Source of the DNA: CAYPTY01 sp964413935
GTDB lineage: Bacteria > Bacteroidota > Rhodothermia > Balneolales > Balneolaceae
Direction: 5' to 3'
Assembly: GCA_964413935.1 (NCBI GenBank)
Contig: CAYPTY010000024.1
Coordinates: 1 to 33,834, forward strand
DNA: 33,834 nt
How positions within the stretch are numbered: position 1 is the first letter of the stretch; each line of letters opens with the position of its first letter. A model generated the notes under the pieces. It had not been told where the DNA came from. It saw only the letters and a list, made by a program, of their open reading frames with translations, and ran no database searches. A program made the position numbers and the translations under genes. Shown piece by piece: positions 15,150-23,894 of the stretch.

Positions 15150-15179
15150 TTGCATCTCTCCTCATTTTGCCTAACTTTA
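15150..15179 (+). promoter_or_regulatory. Promoter for the second beta-barrel gene, same layout as the first
   Basis: TTG at 15150-15152, a 19-base spacer, and TAACTTTA at 15172-15179 (one mismatch to TAnnTTTG). The bases after it (cgctaacgctaaccaa...gagttATG) closely match the leader of the first barrel gene (cgctaactttaaccaa...gagttATG), so promoter and leader were duplicated with the gene. Confidence 0.55.
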
Positions 15180-15208
15180 TGCCGCTAACGCTAACCAACT
15201 TTGGAGTT

Positions 15209-15709
15209 ATGAAAAAACTTAGCCTATCTATCATCGTTGCCCTGTTTGCTTTCATTTTAACAGATAGTGCAACTGCTCAGATTCAGGCCGGTGCAGGTTT
15301 TGCATACGGATCTGAAATTGAGGAATTAGGTCTGCAGGTAAACGGTACCTACCAGATCACAGACAATATCAGAGCCGCAGCTGACTTTGTATATTTCTTT
15401 GTTGAAGATCCTCCCGGAGGTTCTTTTGGCTTCAATACCCTGAACCTGAACGGCCACTACATCATCCCGAATGTTCCGAATATTAATGCATATGCTCTTG
15501 CGGGTCTGAATTTTGCATTTACCAGTACTGAATTTACGGTACTTGGCAATACGGTTGATGACAGCAGCACTGAGCTGGGGTTGAATATTGGCGCAGGTGC
15601 TGAATTTGGTGTTGGTCCCGGAAACATCTTCGCTGAGATCAAGTATGTGCTTGGTGATGCCGACCAGCTGGTGATTGGTGCCGGTTACCGTATCGGTATC
15701 GGAAACTGA
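15209..15709 (+). CDS. Small outer-membrane beta-barrel protein (copy 2)
   Basis: A 166-residue paralogue of the preceding gene, with signal peptide MKKLSLSIIVALFAFILTDS...ATAQ and near-identical landmarks: GAGFAYGSEIEELGLQVNGTY, NIRAAADFVYFFVEDPP, NAYALAGLNFAF, ELGLNIGAGAEFGVG, IFAEIKYVLGDA and VIGAGYRIGIG. ATG 15209 follows ttggagtt, a reasonable ribosome-binding site. The two paralogues differ most in one loop (GGSFGFNT against the longer LGTTIETN) and in the loop after TVL. Barrels of this kind often serve as surface or stress proteins; no specific role can be given. Confidence 0.88.
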   Translation: MKKLSLSIIVALFAFILTDSATAQIQAGAGFAYGSEIEELGLQVNGTYQITDNIRAAADFVYFFVEDPPGGSFGFNTLNLNGHYIIPNVPNINAYALAGLNFAFTSTEFTVLGNTVDDSSTELGLNIGAGAEFGVGPGNIFAEIKYVLGDADQLVIGAGYRIGIGN

Positions 15710-15731
15710 TATAAGCTTATAATACTGCTTA

Positions 15732-15759
15732 AAGGCGCTCCATCATGGGCGCCTTTTTT
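15732..15759 (+). terminator. Intrinsic terminator after barrel copy 2
   Basis: Stem aaggcgc (15732-15738), ten-base loop, gcgcctt (15749-15755), and a T run to 15759. It also separates this gene from the convergent ppx gene, whose stop is at 15768. Confidence 0.88.
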
Positions 15760-15767
15760 GTTTCAGC

Positions 15768-16679
15768 CTATTGGAGCAATGCTCCATGCCTCACCCCTCC
15801 GGTTGAAACCGTGATCTGCTGCAGATCATAATAAACCATGAATTGTTTCAGGATAAGAAGGCCGGCCAGAAAGATATCCGCCCTGCCCTTCAGGACTTCA
15901 GGATGCAGCTCAAGCAACTGCTGATGGGTATGCAAACTGAATATTTCGATTCCTTTTTTCAGCTTCTCCAGTTCAATCACATGCCCGTTAATCATTCCTG
16001 AATCATATTGACTTACCTGCTTGTCGATGGCTGCAAGGGAAGTTAAGGTGCCGGCAACCCCAATGGCGCTGAGGTGTTTCTTGGGTTTGATCTTAACCTC
16101 ATCCAGCAAAAGGCTTATTTCTTCTTCACATAAAAGGATTTCTTCCCTGAAAGGCGGGTCATGTTCGAAAAAACGCTCGGTGAAGCGTACACAGCCCATA
16201 TCATAGGAATGAGCCTGCACGATGCTCCCCTTCCTGCCCAGAATGAGTTCCGTTGAACCTCCCCCGATGTCCAGCACCATGATGTCCTGACCGCTGTCGT
16301 CGATGGGTAAGACAGAAAGAGCTCCCAGATAGGTAAATTCAGCCTCCTGATCACCGCTTAAAATTGTGACCTCAAGTCCGGTGTCCTGATGAATCCAGTT
16401 GAGGAAACTCTTACGATTTCGGGCATCCCGAACTGCACTGGTTGCGGTTACGATGATTTCGTCCACTTCCGGATAGTCCTTCTCAATCAGAGCTTTATAT
16501 TCTTTTAAGACGTCCACCACCCGCTGGGCTGAATCAGGATGCAGCACCCTGCTTGAATCCACTCCTTTTCCGAGTCTTGGAATGCGTTGTTCTTCCCGGA
16601 TCACCCGAAGCTGATCCTGTTTGTTATCCGCAATAAGCAGAAGAACCGTGTTGGTACCTATGTCAATGGCCGCTTTCAT
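15768..16679 (-). CDS. ppx: Exopolyphosphatase / pppGpp phosphohydrolase family protein
   Basis: A 303-residue Ppx/GppA domain protein with the ASKHA ATPase fold: MKAAIDIGTNTVLLLIAD (phosphate 1), VTATSAVRDARN, ILSGDQEAEFTYLGA, VLDIGGGSTELILG (phosphate 2), and GVAGTLTSLA (adenosine). It has only the N-terminal two-lobe core, lacking the HD-like C-terminal domain of the long E. coli enzymes. It degrades polyphosphate from the end or hydrolyses pppGpp; sequence alone does not separate these. The gene starts inside prmA (17-base overlap) and closes a six-gene minus-strand run. The symbol reflects the family, not a proven substrate. Confidence 0.9.
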   Translation of the reverse strand: MKAAIDIGTNTVLLLIADNKQDQLRVIREEQRIPRLGKGVDSSRVLHPDSAQRVVDVLKEYKALIEKDYPEVDEIIVTATSAVRDARNRKSFLNWIHQDTGLEVTILSGDQEAEFTYLGALSVLPIDDSGQDIMVLDIGGGSTELILGRKGSIVQAHSYDMGCVRFTERFFEHDPPFREEILLCEEEISLLLDEVKIKPKKHLSAIGVAGTLTSLAAIDKQVSQYDSGMINGHVIELEKLKKGIEIFSLHTHQQLLELHPEVLKGRADIFLAGLLILKQFMVYYDLQQITVSTGGVRHGALLQ

Positions 16680-17511
16680 CTTCCAGCTGGAGTGCTATCC
16701 ACTCATTTTTTTGATGCTTTTGCCTATGCTGTAGTTTAAGCTTTTCAGCAACACTTAGCATCATATCTTCGTCCTGATCCAGCAAACCGGACAATAGTAT
16801 TCGGCCTCCCTCAGCCAGATGACTTCGGAGATATGGGAGCAGGTCTTTCAGGGTATTCCGGTTGATATTGGCCAGTATGAGGTCATATTGCGCACCCTCA
16901 GGAATGACTTCAACTGATCCCAGCGCGAAACTACAGCGATCACTTACCTCATTCAGTTCCGCATTCTCCTCAGCATTGTCTTTACTCCATTCATCAATAT
17001 CAAAGCCAAATACAGAATCCGCGCCCAGCATAACGGATGCGATGGCAAGAATACCGGTTCCCGTACCGGCATCCAGGACTTGATCACCGGGTTTAACCAG
17101 TCCGGAAAGGCTCTCCAGCATCAGTTGGGTAGTTTCATGATACCCGGTCCCAAAAGCCATCTTTGGATCCAGAATAATCTCATATTTCGCATCGTGGTCA
17201 GGAATACTTTCCCAGGTGGGATGGACCAGGAATTCACCGATCATTTGTGGCTTTATGGTTTCCTCCCACTGCTGATTCCAGTTCTGAGGTTCCACCACTT
17301 CTTCTTTGATAAGCCCACCTTCGATGTAGTTCACGATCATCATGCGCTCAATCGTTTCACGTTTCGTGTCATCAAAGCGATGCTGGGGAATGGAAGCAAT
17401 TAAAAGATCCGATTCCTGTTCAAAGCCCTCGAAATCCATATCCAGCAATTCGGCTATAAAGAGCTCCTGCTGATCGGCGGGATAAATAAAATGCAATCGG
17501 ATGTAATTCAT
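16663..17511 (-). CDS. prmA: Ribosomal protein L11 methyltransferase
   Basis: A 282-residue SAM methyltransferase that trimethylates ribosomal protein L11. The N-terminal ferredoxin-like substrate-recognition domain (1-90) includes LLDMDFEGFEQE. The catalytic domain has the family signature PKMAFGTGYHETTQLMLE, motif I VLDAGTGTGILAIAS, FGFDIDEWS and LANINRNTLKDLLP, followed by LSGLL. Length and motif order are normal for PrmA. It overlaps ppx by 17 bases and follows the M28 lipoprotein gene by six. Confidence 0.94.
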   Translation of the reverse strand: MNYIRLHFIYPADQQELFIAELLDMDFEGFEQESDLLIASIPQHRFDDTKRETIERMMIVNYIEGGLIKEEVVEPQNWNQQWEETIKPQMIGEFLVHPTWESIPDHDAKYEIILDPKMAFGTGYHETTQLMLESLSGLVKPGDQVLDAGTGTGILAIASVMLGADSVFGFDIDEWSKDNAEENAELNEVSDRCSFALGSVEVIPEGAQYDLILANINRNTLKDLLPYLRSHLAEGGRILLSGLLDQDEDMMLSVAEKLKLQHRQKHQKNEWIALQLEDESGH

Positions 17512-17517
17512 GAATAC

Positions 17518-18483
17518 TCAGATTCGATTGTAGATCAGTTCAGCGAGTACTTCACCTACGGCATTCAGAGTTTTTCTGGAAATGATATCCATATTATCAT
17601 CCATGGTATGCCAGTAAGGTGCAAAATCAGCCCCATCCTGATCATTTCGGCGGTGGTAAATAATATCGATAAAAGGAATGCGTGAAACACGGTTTATGAT
17701 CACGTGGTCATCCACCACTCCTGCACCATCTTCATCCAGGAAAAAATCATCGTAGCCTTTTTCGGCAGCAATCGACCAGATTTCATCCACCAGATTGGGA
17801 GCGTAGGTCATGGAATACTGCTCTTTCGGGAAAACAGCCCCTTCACCACCCACCATGTCAAGTAAAATCCCAAAACGAGGCTTATAACCAGGTACAGGCG
17901 GATTTTCTGCCCAGTACCGGGATCCAAGGAAGTAATTGTCGAGGTCGCCCGACTCCCCGTAATCTTCCCCATCGAATAAAATGACATCTACGCCCACAGG
18001 TGGAGTTTCGATTGAAAACAATCGGGCCAGTTCCAGGATCACACCGGTTCCGCTGCCTCCGTCATCCGCTCCCAGAATTGGATTTTCCGGGTTCTCAGGG
18101 TCTTCTTCGGCTCTTGGGCGGGTATCATAATGGGCGGCAAGCATTATGCGATCGGCGGCAGTGGGATTAAAGGAAGCGATGATATTGCTGAGCCTCAGCT
18201 CCTCGCCGTTATAACCTTCAGCAGTGAAGTCCTGACTGAAAACCATCTGTGCCCCGGCATAAGTTTTCAATTTCCGTTTCAGGTAGTCCTGTACCGCTTT
18301 CTGCCCTTCGGAATTCGGGTACCTTGGGCCGATTTGAACCTGAGCTTGCGTAAAGCTGTACGCTGAATCTGCAGAGAATGATGGGACTGAACGACCTTTT
18401 TCTTCAAAAATAAGACCCTTTTCCTCTGCCTCACAGGAAGACAGTAACAGTAAGAAAAGGCCTAAACGTAGTGCTACTTTCAT
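17518..18483 (-). CDS. M28-family zinc peptidase-like lipoprotein (glutaminyl cyclase-like)
   Basis: A 321-residue protein with a lipoprotein signal (LLLLSSC, Cys17), so probably anchored in an envelope membrane. The M28 fold is clear: AAHYDTR (His118), GADDGGSGTGV (Asp140), FDGEDYG (Glu173/Asp174), LLDMVGGEG (Asp209) and PYWHTMDDN (His292). The order and the early IGPRYPNSEGQ block resemble bacterial glutaminyl-peptide cyclotransferase-like proteins, which cyclise N-terminal Gln, more than aminopeptidases. The start overlaps the stop of the SDR gene in an ATGA arrangement. Confidence 0.88.
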   Translation of the reverse strand: MKVALRLGLFLLLLSSCEAEEKGLIFEEKGRSVPSFSADSAYSFTQAQVQIGPRYPNSEGQKAVQDYLKRKLKTYAGAQMVFSQDFTAEGYNGEELRLSNIIASFNPTAADRIMLAAHYDTRPRAEEDPENPENPILGADDGGSGTGVILELARLFSIETPPVGVDVILFDGEDYGESGDLDNYFLGSRYWAENPPVPGYKPRFGILLDMVGGEGAVFPKEQYSMTYAPNLVDEIWSIAAEKGYDDFFLDEDGAGVVDDHVIINRVSRIPFIDIIYHRRNDQDGADFAPYWHTMDDNMDIISRKTLNAVGEVLAELIYNRI

Positions 18484-19250
18484 GCGGTTTCATCCCTGTG
18501 AACCATGGTGGAGGAAGACTGAGCCGTCGGGAAAACCAGACAATCCATGACATTTACATGAGCCGGCCTGGACGCCATAAATACAATAATTTCAGCAATA
18601 TCCTCAGCCGTGAGCGGTTGCATACCGGTGTACACTTTTTTGGCTTTATCTTCATCACCTGAAAAGCGTACGATGCTGAATTCGGTTTCTACCAGTCCTG
18701 GCGACACCATGCCCACACGAACACCGGTTCCATGCAGGTCTTTTTTGGTCGCTTCCGTAATCGCTTTGACCGCATGCTTGGTGGCAGTATAACCCACACC
18801 GCCCGGATAGGCTTCATGGCCGGCTATGGAACCCAGATTGATGATATGTCCGCTGTGCCGTTCTTTCATCTGCCGGGCTGCAAAGCGGCTCATTCTCAAT
18901 AGAGCCTTGATATTCGTATCAATCATCAGATCCCAGTCGGCTTGCTTCGCATCATAAATCGGGTCAAGCCCCTTTGACAAGCCAGCATTATTGATCAGGA
19001 TGTCAATTTCCTGATCCAGACTATCAAGAAATGCGGTAGTTTGGGCTTCATCCAGCAAGTCAAAAGCGTGAATGGAAACTTCAACACTATAATCAGCCTG
19101 AATTTTTTCTTTCAGCTCTTCCAGCCTTGAAGCCCTCCGCCCGGTCAGGATAAGGTTAGTTCCGTGTTTTGCAAATTCGATGGCAGTGGCATAGCCGATT
19201 CCGGCTGTGGCACCCGTGATGAGTACTGTTTTTCCCCATAATCTGTACAT
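18480..19250 (-). CDS. Short-chain dehydrogenase/reductase (YdfG-like)
   Basis: A 256-residue classical SDR: cofactor motif TGATAGIG (12-19), then ILTGRRASRLEEL (the basic GRR favours NADP), NNAG, and the catalytic Ser in NLGSIAGHEAYPGG followed by YTATK. The C-terminal SPGLVETEFSIVRF and AEIIVFMASRPAHVNV resemble the YdfG family of 3-hydroxy acid/serine dehydrogenases. I start at ATG 19250 (MYRLWGK), ten bases past the gatA stop; an upstream in-frame start (19289) would overlap gatA and add an unlikely polar tail. Confidence 0.9.
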   Translation of the reverse strand: MYRLWGKTVLITGATAGIGYATAIEFAKHGTNLILTGRRASRLEELKEKIQADYSVEVSIHAFDLLDEAQTTAFLDSLDQEIDILINNAGLSKGLDPIYDAKQADWDLMIDTNIKALLRMSRFAARQMKERHSGHIINLGSIAGHEAYPGGVGYTATKHAVKAITEATKKDLHGTGVRVGMVSPGLVETEFSIVRFSGDEDKAKKVYTGMQPLTAEDIAEIIVFMASRPAHVNVMDCLVFPTAQSSSTMVHRDETA

Positions 19251-19260
19251 AATGAAGTGT

Positions 19261-20790
19261 TTAGAGTCGCTCGATGAGTCGGCCGGCATTCAGGATATCT
19301 GCTTCCCTGAAGGCATTACCCATAAACTGAATGCCATAAGGCATGCCGTTGGAATGCCACCCTACCGGTACACTGATGCCGCAAATTCCGGCGAGATTTG
19401 CTGAAATGGTGTAAATATCGTTGAGGTACATCTGAACCGGATCATCCATTTTATCGCCCAGCCCGAAAGCGGTGGTTGGTGCAGTAGGACTCACAATCAC
19501 ATCCACTTTTTTGAAGGCATCCCTGAAATCGTTTTGGATGAGTCGCCGGATACGCTGCGCTTTTCCGTAATAGGCATCGTAGTAACCGGCACTTAACACA
19601 TAGGTGCCCAGCATGATGCGCCGTTTGACTTCAGCACCAAAACCTTCTGTGCGGGTTTTCTTGTAAAGTCGAACCAGCGGAGAATCCATGCGTGAAAGCT
19701 CCTGTTCGATGCCTGCCTTTTCTCCGTCTTCGACCTTGGCCAGCAGCTGCTGAAGCTCCCGTTCCTCGATTTTGAGCTCATCCAGTACTTCATCCCGCTT
19801 AGCTCTATGGCCGTATCGGACTCCATCATATCGGGCCAGGTTACTGGAGGCCTCAGCTGTCGCCAGGATATAGTAGGTTGCAATGCCGTACTTCATATTG
19901 GGCAGATGAATGGGAACCAGCTCAGCACCATCTTTTTCCAGCATGCCCAGCTTTTCCTCAATGCCCTTTCGGATTTCATCATCCAGGCCATCTCCGAAAT
20001 ACTCTTCTGGTACACCGATTTTTATCTTAGAATTCGGCTTAGCAAGCACATCTGAGTAATCTTCTACATCTTTGCGGGAGGAAGTGTTATCACGCTCATC
20101 ATAACCGGCTATATGCTGAAGAAGCAGAGCCGCATCCTCAACGGAATTGCTCAAGGGGCCGATAGAATCAAATGAGGATGCAAAGGCAACCAGTCCGTAA
20201 CGCGAAACCCGTCCATAGGTTGGCTTGAGTCCCACTACCCCGCAGTAGGATGCCGGCTGACGGATCGAGCCCCCGGTATCTGAACCCAGTGTTGCCTGAA
20301 CCATTTCAGCGGCCACAGCGGCGGCTGATCCACCTGAAGACCCACCGGGTACCCGGGAATGGTCATGAGGATTTTTAACCGATCCAAAATGACTGTTTTC
20401 ATTGGATGAACCCATCGCAAATTCATCCATGTTGGTTCTGCCCAGCAATACAGCATCTGCAGCTTTGAGCTGTTCAACCACGTGGGCATCATACACACTA
20501 CTGAAATTGGCAAGCATTCGGGACGAACAGGTGGTGGGTTTGTCCTTCTCGCAAATCAGGTCTTTGATACCAATAACCGCACCTGCCAGTGCTCTTGCTT
20601 CACCCTTTTCAATTTTCTGCTGTATCTGCTCCGCATCTTTCAAAGCCCTTTCAGTGTCCACTGAATTAAAGGCATTGATTTCAGGGTTCTTGGCTTCAAT
20701 CTGATCAGCGAAATGCTGTACCAGTTCGGGAAGAGAAATTTTCCGGTTCAGAACCGCTTCTTTGGCGGTTTTGATCTGATGGTATTGCAA
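19261..20790 (-). CDS. gatA: Aspartyl/glutamyl-tRNA amidotransferase subunit A
   Basis: A 509-residue amidase of the GatCAB complex, which turns mischarged Glu-tRNA(Gln) and/or Asp-tRNA(Asn) into the correct amide. The Ser-cisSer-Lys triad is present: Lys76 (GIKDLI), Ser151 (PGGSSGGSAAAV) and Ser175 (GSDTGGSIRQPA). Also typical are GRTNMDEFAMGSSNENS, YCGVVGLKPTYGRVSRYGLVAFASS and RIMLGTYVLSAGYYDAYY. Full length. gatB and gatC are not in the window, so the complex is encoded at separate loci. It begins 13 bases after the tatA stop. Confidence 0.96.
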   Translation of the reverse strand: MQYHQIKTAKEAVLNRKISLPELVQHFADQIEAKNPEINAFNSVDTERALKDAEQIQQKIEKGEARALAGAVIGIKDLICEKDKPTTCSSRMLANFSSVYDAHVVEQLKAADAVLLGRTNMDEFAMGSSNENSHFGSVKNPHDHSRVPGGSSGGSAAAVAAEMVQATLGSDTGGSIRQPASYCGVVGLKPTYGRVSRYGLVAFASSFDSIGPLSNSVEDAALLLQHIAGYDERDNTSSRKDVEDYSDVLAKPNSKIKIGVPEEYFGDGLDDEIRKGIEEKLGMLEKDGAELVPIHLPNMKYGIATYYILATAEASSNLARYDGVRYGHRAKRDEVLDELKIEERELQQLLAKVEDGEKAGIEQELSRMDSPLVRLYKKTRTEGFGAEVKRRIMLGTYVLSAGYYDAYYGKAQRIRRLIQNDFRDAFKKVDVIVSPTAPTTAFGLGDKMDDPVQMYLNDIYTISANLAGICGISVPVGWHSNGMPYGIQFMGNAFREADILNAGRLIERL

Positions 20791-20803
20791 GGGAACGGCG
20801 CTT

Positions 20804-21037
20804 TTACTTGTTTTTAGTTTCTTCGGTATCGGAGGAGTTTATGGAATCTTCGATGTCTCTGCTTGTATCCTCGATTTCTTTTTTGATGTCCTTGGAGGCT
20901 TTCTTGAATTCTTTAATTCCCAGTCCAAGTCCACGGGCCAGTTCAGGAATCCGCTTGGCTCCGAAGAAGATAATGATCACCAGAAGTATGATAATCATTT
21001 CCGTTAAACCGGGGGTGGAAATCATGAAGAGTTGCAT
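20804..21037 (-). CDS. tatA: Twin-arginine translocase subunit TatA
   Basis: A 77-residue protein with the TatA layout: a short polar start, one membrane helix at about 12-25 (EMIIILLVIIIFFG), the hinge and amphipathic helix GAKRIPELARGLGLGIKEFKK, and an acidic/basic tail. TatA multimers form the pore for folded Tat substrates in the inner membrane. TatC is not nearby. It is first in the minus-strand run tatA-gatA-SDR-M28-prmA-ppx, with a TATCTTTG promoter element 35 bases upstream. Confidence 0.93.
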   Translation of the reverse strand: MQLFMISTPGLTEMIIILLVIIIFFGAKRIPELARGLGLGIKEFKKASKDIKKEIEDTSRDIEDSINSSDTEETKNK

Positions 21038-21071
21038 AGGTAATGCCTGTAAAATTGTTAATGTAATTGAG

Positions 21072-21120
21072 CAAAGATAACAATATTTTCCGCACGAATT
21101 CGTGACTAGAAAAATTTTTC
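21072..21120 (-). promoter_or_regulatory. tatA-operon promoter element with two adjacent palindromes
   Basis: On the minus strand TATCTTTG (21079-21072) matches the TAnnTTTG -7 element exactly and lies 35 bases before the tatA ATG; the -33 TTG is not well preserved. Just upstream are two perfect 12-base palindromes, cacgaattcgtg (21093-21104) and gaaaaatttttc (21109-21120), four bases apart. They fall near where a -33 region or operator should lie, between tatA and the divergent DUF2795 gene, and could be binding sites for a dimeric regulator. Confidence 0.5.
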
Positions 21121-21190
21121 TCAGGCACTTGAATTTTTCCGATTCTCTCGTTTATTACAAGCAACAATTTAACAGAAGCAGACAACGCAC

Positions 21191-21445
21191 ATGATTTGGA
21201 CGGTAGAACTTGCAGCTGCATTGGATGAAGCCCCTTTTCCTGCAACCCGTGAAGAACTTATTGAATGGTCAGAACGAAATGGTCTTCCCCAGCAGGTAAT
21301 TGATAATCTTCATGAATTAGATGAGATTGATGAGGGGGAAGAAACCATCTATGAAGGCATTGAAGATATCTGGCCCGACTACATTCGAAAAGAAGACTTC
21401 TTTCACGGCGAAGAAGACGAAGGCTTCGACTACGACGACGTTTAG
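21191..21445 (+). CDS. DUF2795-family small acidic protein
   Basis: An 84-residue soluble protein matching the DUF2795 pattern: a short helix with PFPATREELIEWSERNGLP, then QQVIDNLHELDEIDEGEETIYEGIEDIWPDY. The tail is very acidic (HGEEDEGFDYDD). The function of the family is not known. It is divergent from tatA and is followed ten bases later by the possible GTG start of the Omp85 gene, suggesting co-expression. Confidence 0.8.
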   Translation: MIWTVELAAALDEAPFPATREELIEWSERNGLPQQVIDNLHELDEIDEGEETIYEGIEDIWPDYIRKEDFFHGEEDEGFDYDDV

Positions 21446-21455
21446 TCCCGGAGCT

Positions 21456-23879
21456 GTGCTCCAGCACTTATCCCATCTACTGTTGAACATATTCCGGTTC
21501 CCTTTCCCTAACTGTTCAGCACTGATCATTCTCATTTTACTCTTTTTAAGTATTCCAAGTGATACCAGAGCACAGGATGTGTCGGATGGCAGCACGGACC
21601 TGGTAATCCGTAAAGTTCGCTTCACCGGAAATGGAAACGTCCGGAATAATACTCTGGAGAACCTGATTCGTACGCGTACAAACCGTGAATTTCTGGGCAT
21701 AAACCGATTCACGCCCTGGTATTTTGTTTATCGCCTTACCAATCGTTTTGGGGAACGGCCCGCCCTGCTGAACCGAACCACCGTTGCTGAGGATATGGAG
21801 CGGATCAAGCAGTATTACGACAACATTGGTTATGCACAGACTGAGGTCGACACAACTATTGTGGAGTTCAGGAAAAACCGGGTGGAAGTGTCATTCATTA
21901 TTACCGAGGGACCCCGTTCCCGCATCAATACCATCGCCTATTCCGGTTTGCCCTCCTTCAATGATGTGAATAAGCGAACTGATTTTATCCGCCGGTCTGA
22001 TCTTACCCGCGGCCGCATCGATGACACCACCTACACGGTAAATCAGTATTTCAAGACCCTGGATCTGCGCCTAGAGCAGGAACGCATCATATCTTTCCTT
22101 AAAGATAACGGCTATGCTGCCATACAGAAAGATTCGGTGATTGCCCTGGTCAGGGAAGATTCACTGGATCCCACACAGCTGGATGTTCTGTTCCGGATCA
22201 ATGCAGGTGATATTTACCGTTTCGGAGACACCTATGTACGCCTTTCAGGTTCCAAAGGGCAGCAGAACTATGAAGACAAAGATACGCTCAGCGGGCCGCC
22301 TTTTACACAACCCGGAAACTCCATCTATCTCTCAAAGGATGAGGCTGCCCAGTCACGATTCAGCCTGCTGCATGAACAGATTCGCTTTCGCCCGGGAGAT
22401 GTCTTTAACAATTCATTATACCTGCGAACGGTGAATGAGTATCAGAATCTGGGGATGCTCTTTATCCGCCGTTTTAGTCTTGGGGAAAACACTATCCAAC
22501 CCGATTTCTCCAAAGAAGAGATTCCGGTTTATTTTGACCTGCAAACCCTGACTAAAAACTCCCTGCGCACCGAGTTTTCCGGCTTAAGGCGTTACGGTTT
22601 CGGTACCGGTATCGGTCTGGATTTCACCAATAACAACGTTTTCGGCAAAGCGGAGGCTCTCAGCATATCCGCAAGAGCCAATTTTGAATTCGTAACCTCC
22701 CGAACCCTGGAAGAAATCTCCCCTACCGAGCAGCAGTCATCCATCTTCCGATCCTATGATTTTGGAATCGATTACTCCCTGCCCCGACTTAATTTCCCCT
22801 TCCGAAGGCTGGATGAAAGTGACCTTTTCATCAATTCCAGAACCCGTTATTCCCTTTCCTATTCGCAGAGTGACCAGCTTTTCTTCGATATCAATTCTGA
22901 TATTCGGTTTAACCTTCGCTACGAAGTTACCCATAACGAACGATTCAGCTCCAATCTGGACCTGATCGAACTGGACTTAACCGATACCAGTCCTTCTGCG
23001 ACTTTCCTGGACAATCTGGAAAATGAATTTCCATCCGATACCCTGAGCGATGGCACCATCATCCCATCTCTGGAATTGCAGCGTATCCGGGAGGACTTCA
23101 GGCCGCAGATTCTGTCCATTATCCGATATTCATTCAGGTCGCAGAGAACCGACCTTATCAAGCGTAATTACGGATACTTCAGCGAATACTCCATTGCTAT
23201 TGGGGGCAACATCCCCTATCTCGTTGACCGCTATATGGTTACTCCGGGTACCGTTGAAGGCAATCTGCCCTCCCTTTTCGGGATCAGTGATAATGCTCTG
23301 GTGTATGGGCAGTTTATTAAGTTTTCGGCTGATTACAGGCGTTACATACCCATTTCTCAAGCAGCAGTTTTTTCTTACAGGGGATTTGCCGGCTTTGCTC
23401 AGCCCTATGCAAATGACAACACCATCCCACTTAACCAGCGCTTTTTTGCCGGAGGTAGTAATGATATCCGGGGATGGGCTCCATTCCGCCTGGGACCCGG
23501 ATCCATCGACCCGGATCAGGTTACCGTAAACGGTGGGGATATCAAACTGGCCGCATTTATGGAAGCCCGGCAGGTTTTTCTTTCGGATGTGATTGGGGCA
23601 AACTGGCTGGGCGCCTGGTATGTTGACTCCGGAAACGTCTGGTATGGTCCTCGTAACCGGTTTATTGATTCATTGAACGATGACCGACTGGAGGAAGGCA
23701 GATTCCGCTTTGATGAATTCTACAAACAGATTGCAGTGGGAAGCGGACTGGGTCTGCGGCTGGACTGGGAATACATTGTACTTCGCTTTGATTTTACCTT
23801 CCGTGTACATGATCTTGATGTTGGATGGTTAAACAACAGGCAGTTATATTTCAGCTTTGGTATCGGGCACTCATTTTAA
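21456..23879 (+). CDS. Omp85-superfamily outer-membrane protein (BamA/TamA-like)
   Basis: About 807 residues. A hydrophobic signal (CSALIILILLFLSIPSDTRAQ) leads into POTRA-like repeats (VIRKVRFTGNGNVRNNTLENLI; VEVSFIITEGPRSRINTIAYSG; LDVLFRINAGDIYRFGDTYV), then a 16-strand barrel. The barrel holds RRYGFGTGIGLDFTNNNVFG, the loop-6 motif as GGSNDIRGW (RGF/RGY in classic members), SGLGLRLDWEYIVLRFDF, and a last strand ending in Phe. Such proteins insert barrel proteins into, or move substrates across, the outer membrane. The start is uncertain: no ATG lies between the previous stop and the signal, so I use GTG 21456; TTG 21483 is also possible. The frame is open back into the DUF2795 gene, with in-frame ATGs at 21321-21351. 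Confidence 0.88.
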   Translation: MLQHLSHLLLNIFRFPFPNCSALIILILLFLSIPSDTRAQDVSDGSTDLVIRKVRFTGNGNVRNNTLENLIRTRTNREFLGINRFTPWYFVYRLTNRFGERPALLNRTTVAEDMERIKQYYDNIGYAQTEVDTTIVEFRKNRVEVSFIITEGPRSRINTIAYSGLPSFNDVNKRTDFIRRSDLTRGRIDDTTYTVNQYFKTLDLRLEQERIISFLKDNGYAAIQKDSVIALVREDSLDPTQLDVLFRINAGDIYRFGDTYVRLSGSKGQQNYEDKDTLSGPPFTQPGNSIYLSKDEAAQSRFSLLHEQIRFRPGDVFNNSLYLRTVNEYQNLGMLFIRRFSLGENTIQPDFSKEEIPVYFDLQTLTKNSLRTEFSGLRRYGFGTGIGLDFTNNNVFGKAEALSISARANFEFVTSRTLEEISPTEQQSSIFRSYDFGIDYSLPRLNFPFRRLDESDLFINSRTRYSLSYSQSDQLFFDINSDIRFNLRYEVTHNERFSSNLDLIELDLTDTSPSATFLDNLENEFPSDTLSDGTIIPSLELQRIREDFRPQILSIIRYSFRSQRTDLIKRNYGYFSEYSIAIGGNIPYLVDRYMVTPGTVEGNLPSLFGISDNALVYGQFIKFSADYRRYIPISQAAVFSYRGFAGFAQPYANDNTIPLNQRFFAGGSNDIRGWAPFRLGPGSIDPDQVTVNGGDIKLAAFMEARQVFLSDVIGANWLGAWYVDSGNVWYGPRNRFIDSLNDDRLEEGRFRFDEFYKQIAVGSGLGLRLDWEYIVLRFDFTFRVHDLDVGWLNNRQLYFSFGIGHSF

Positions 23880-23894
23880 ATCAATCACAGACTT

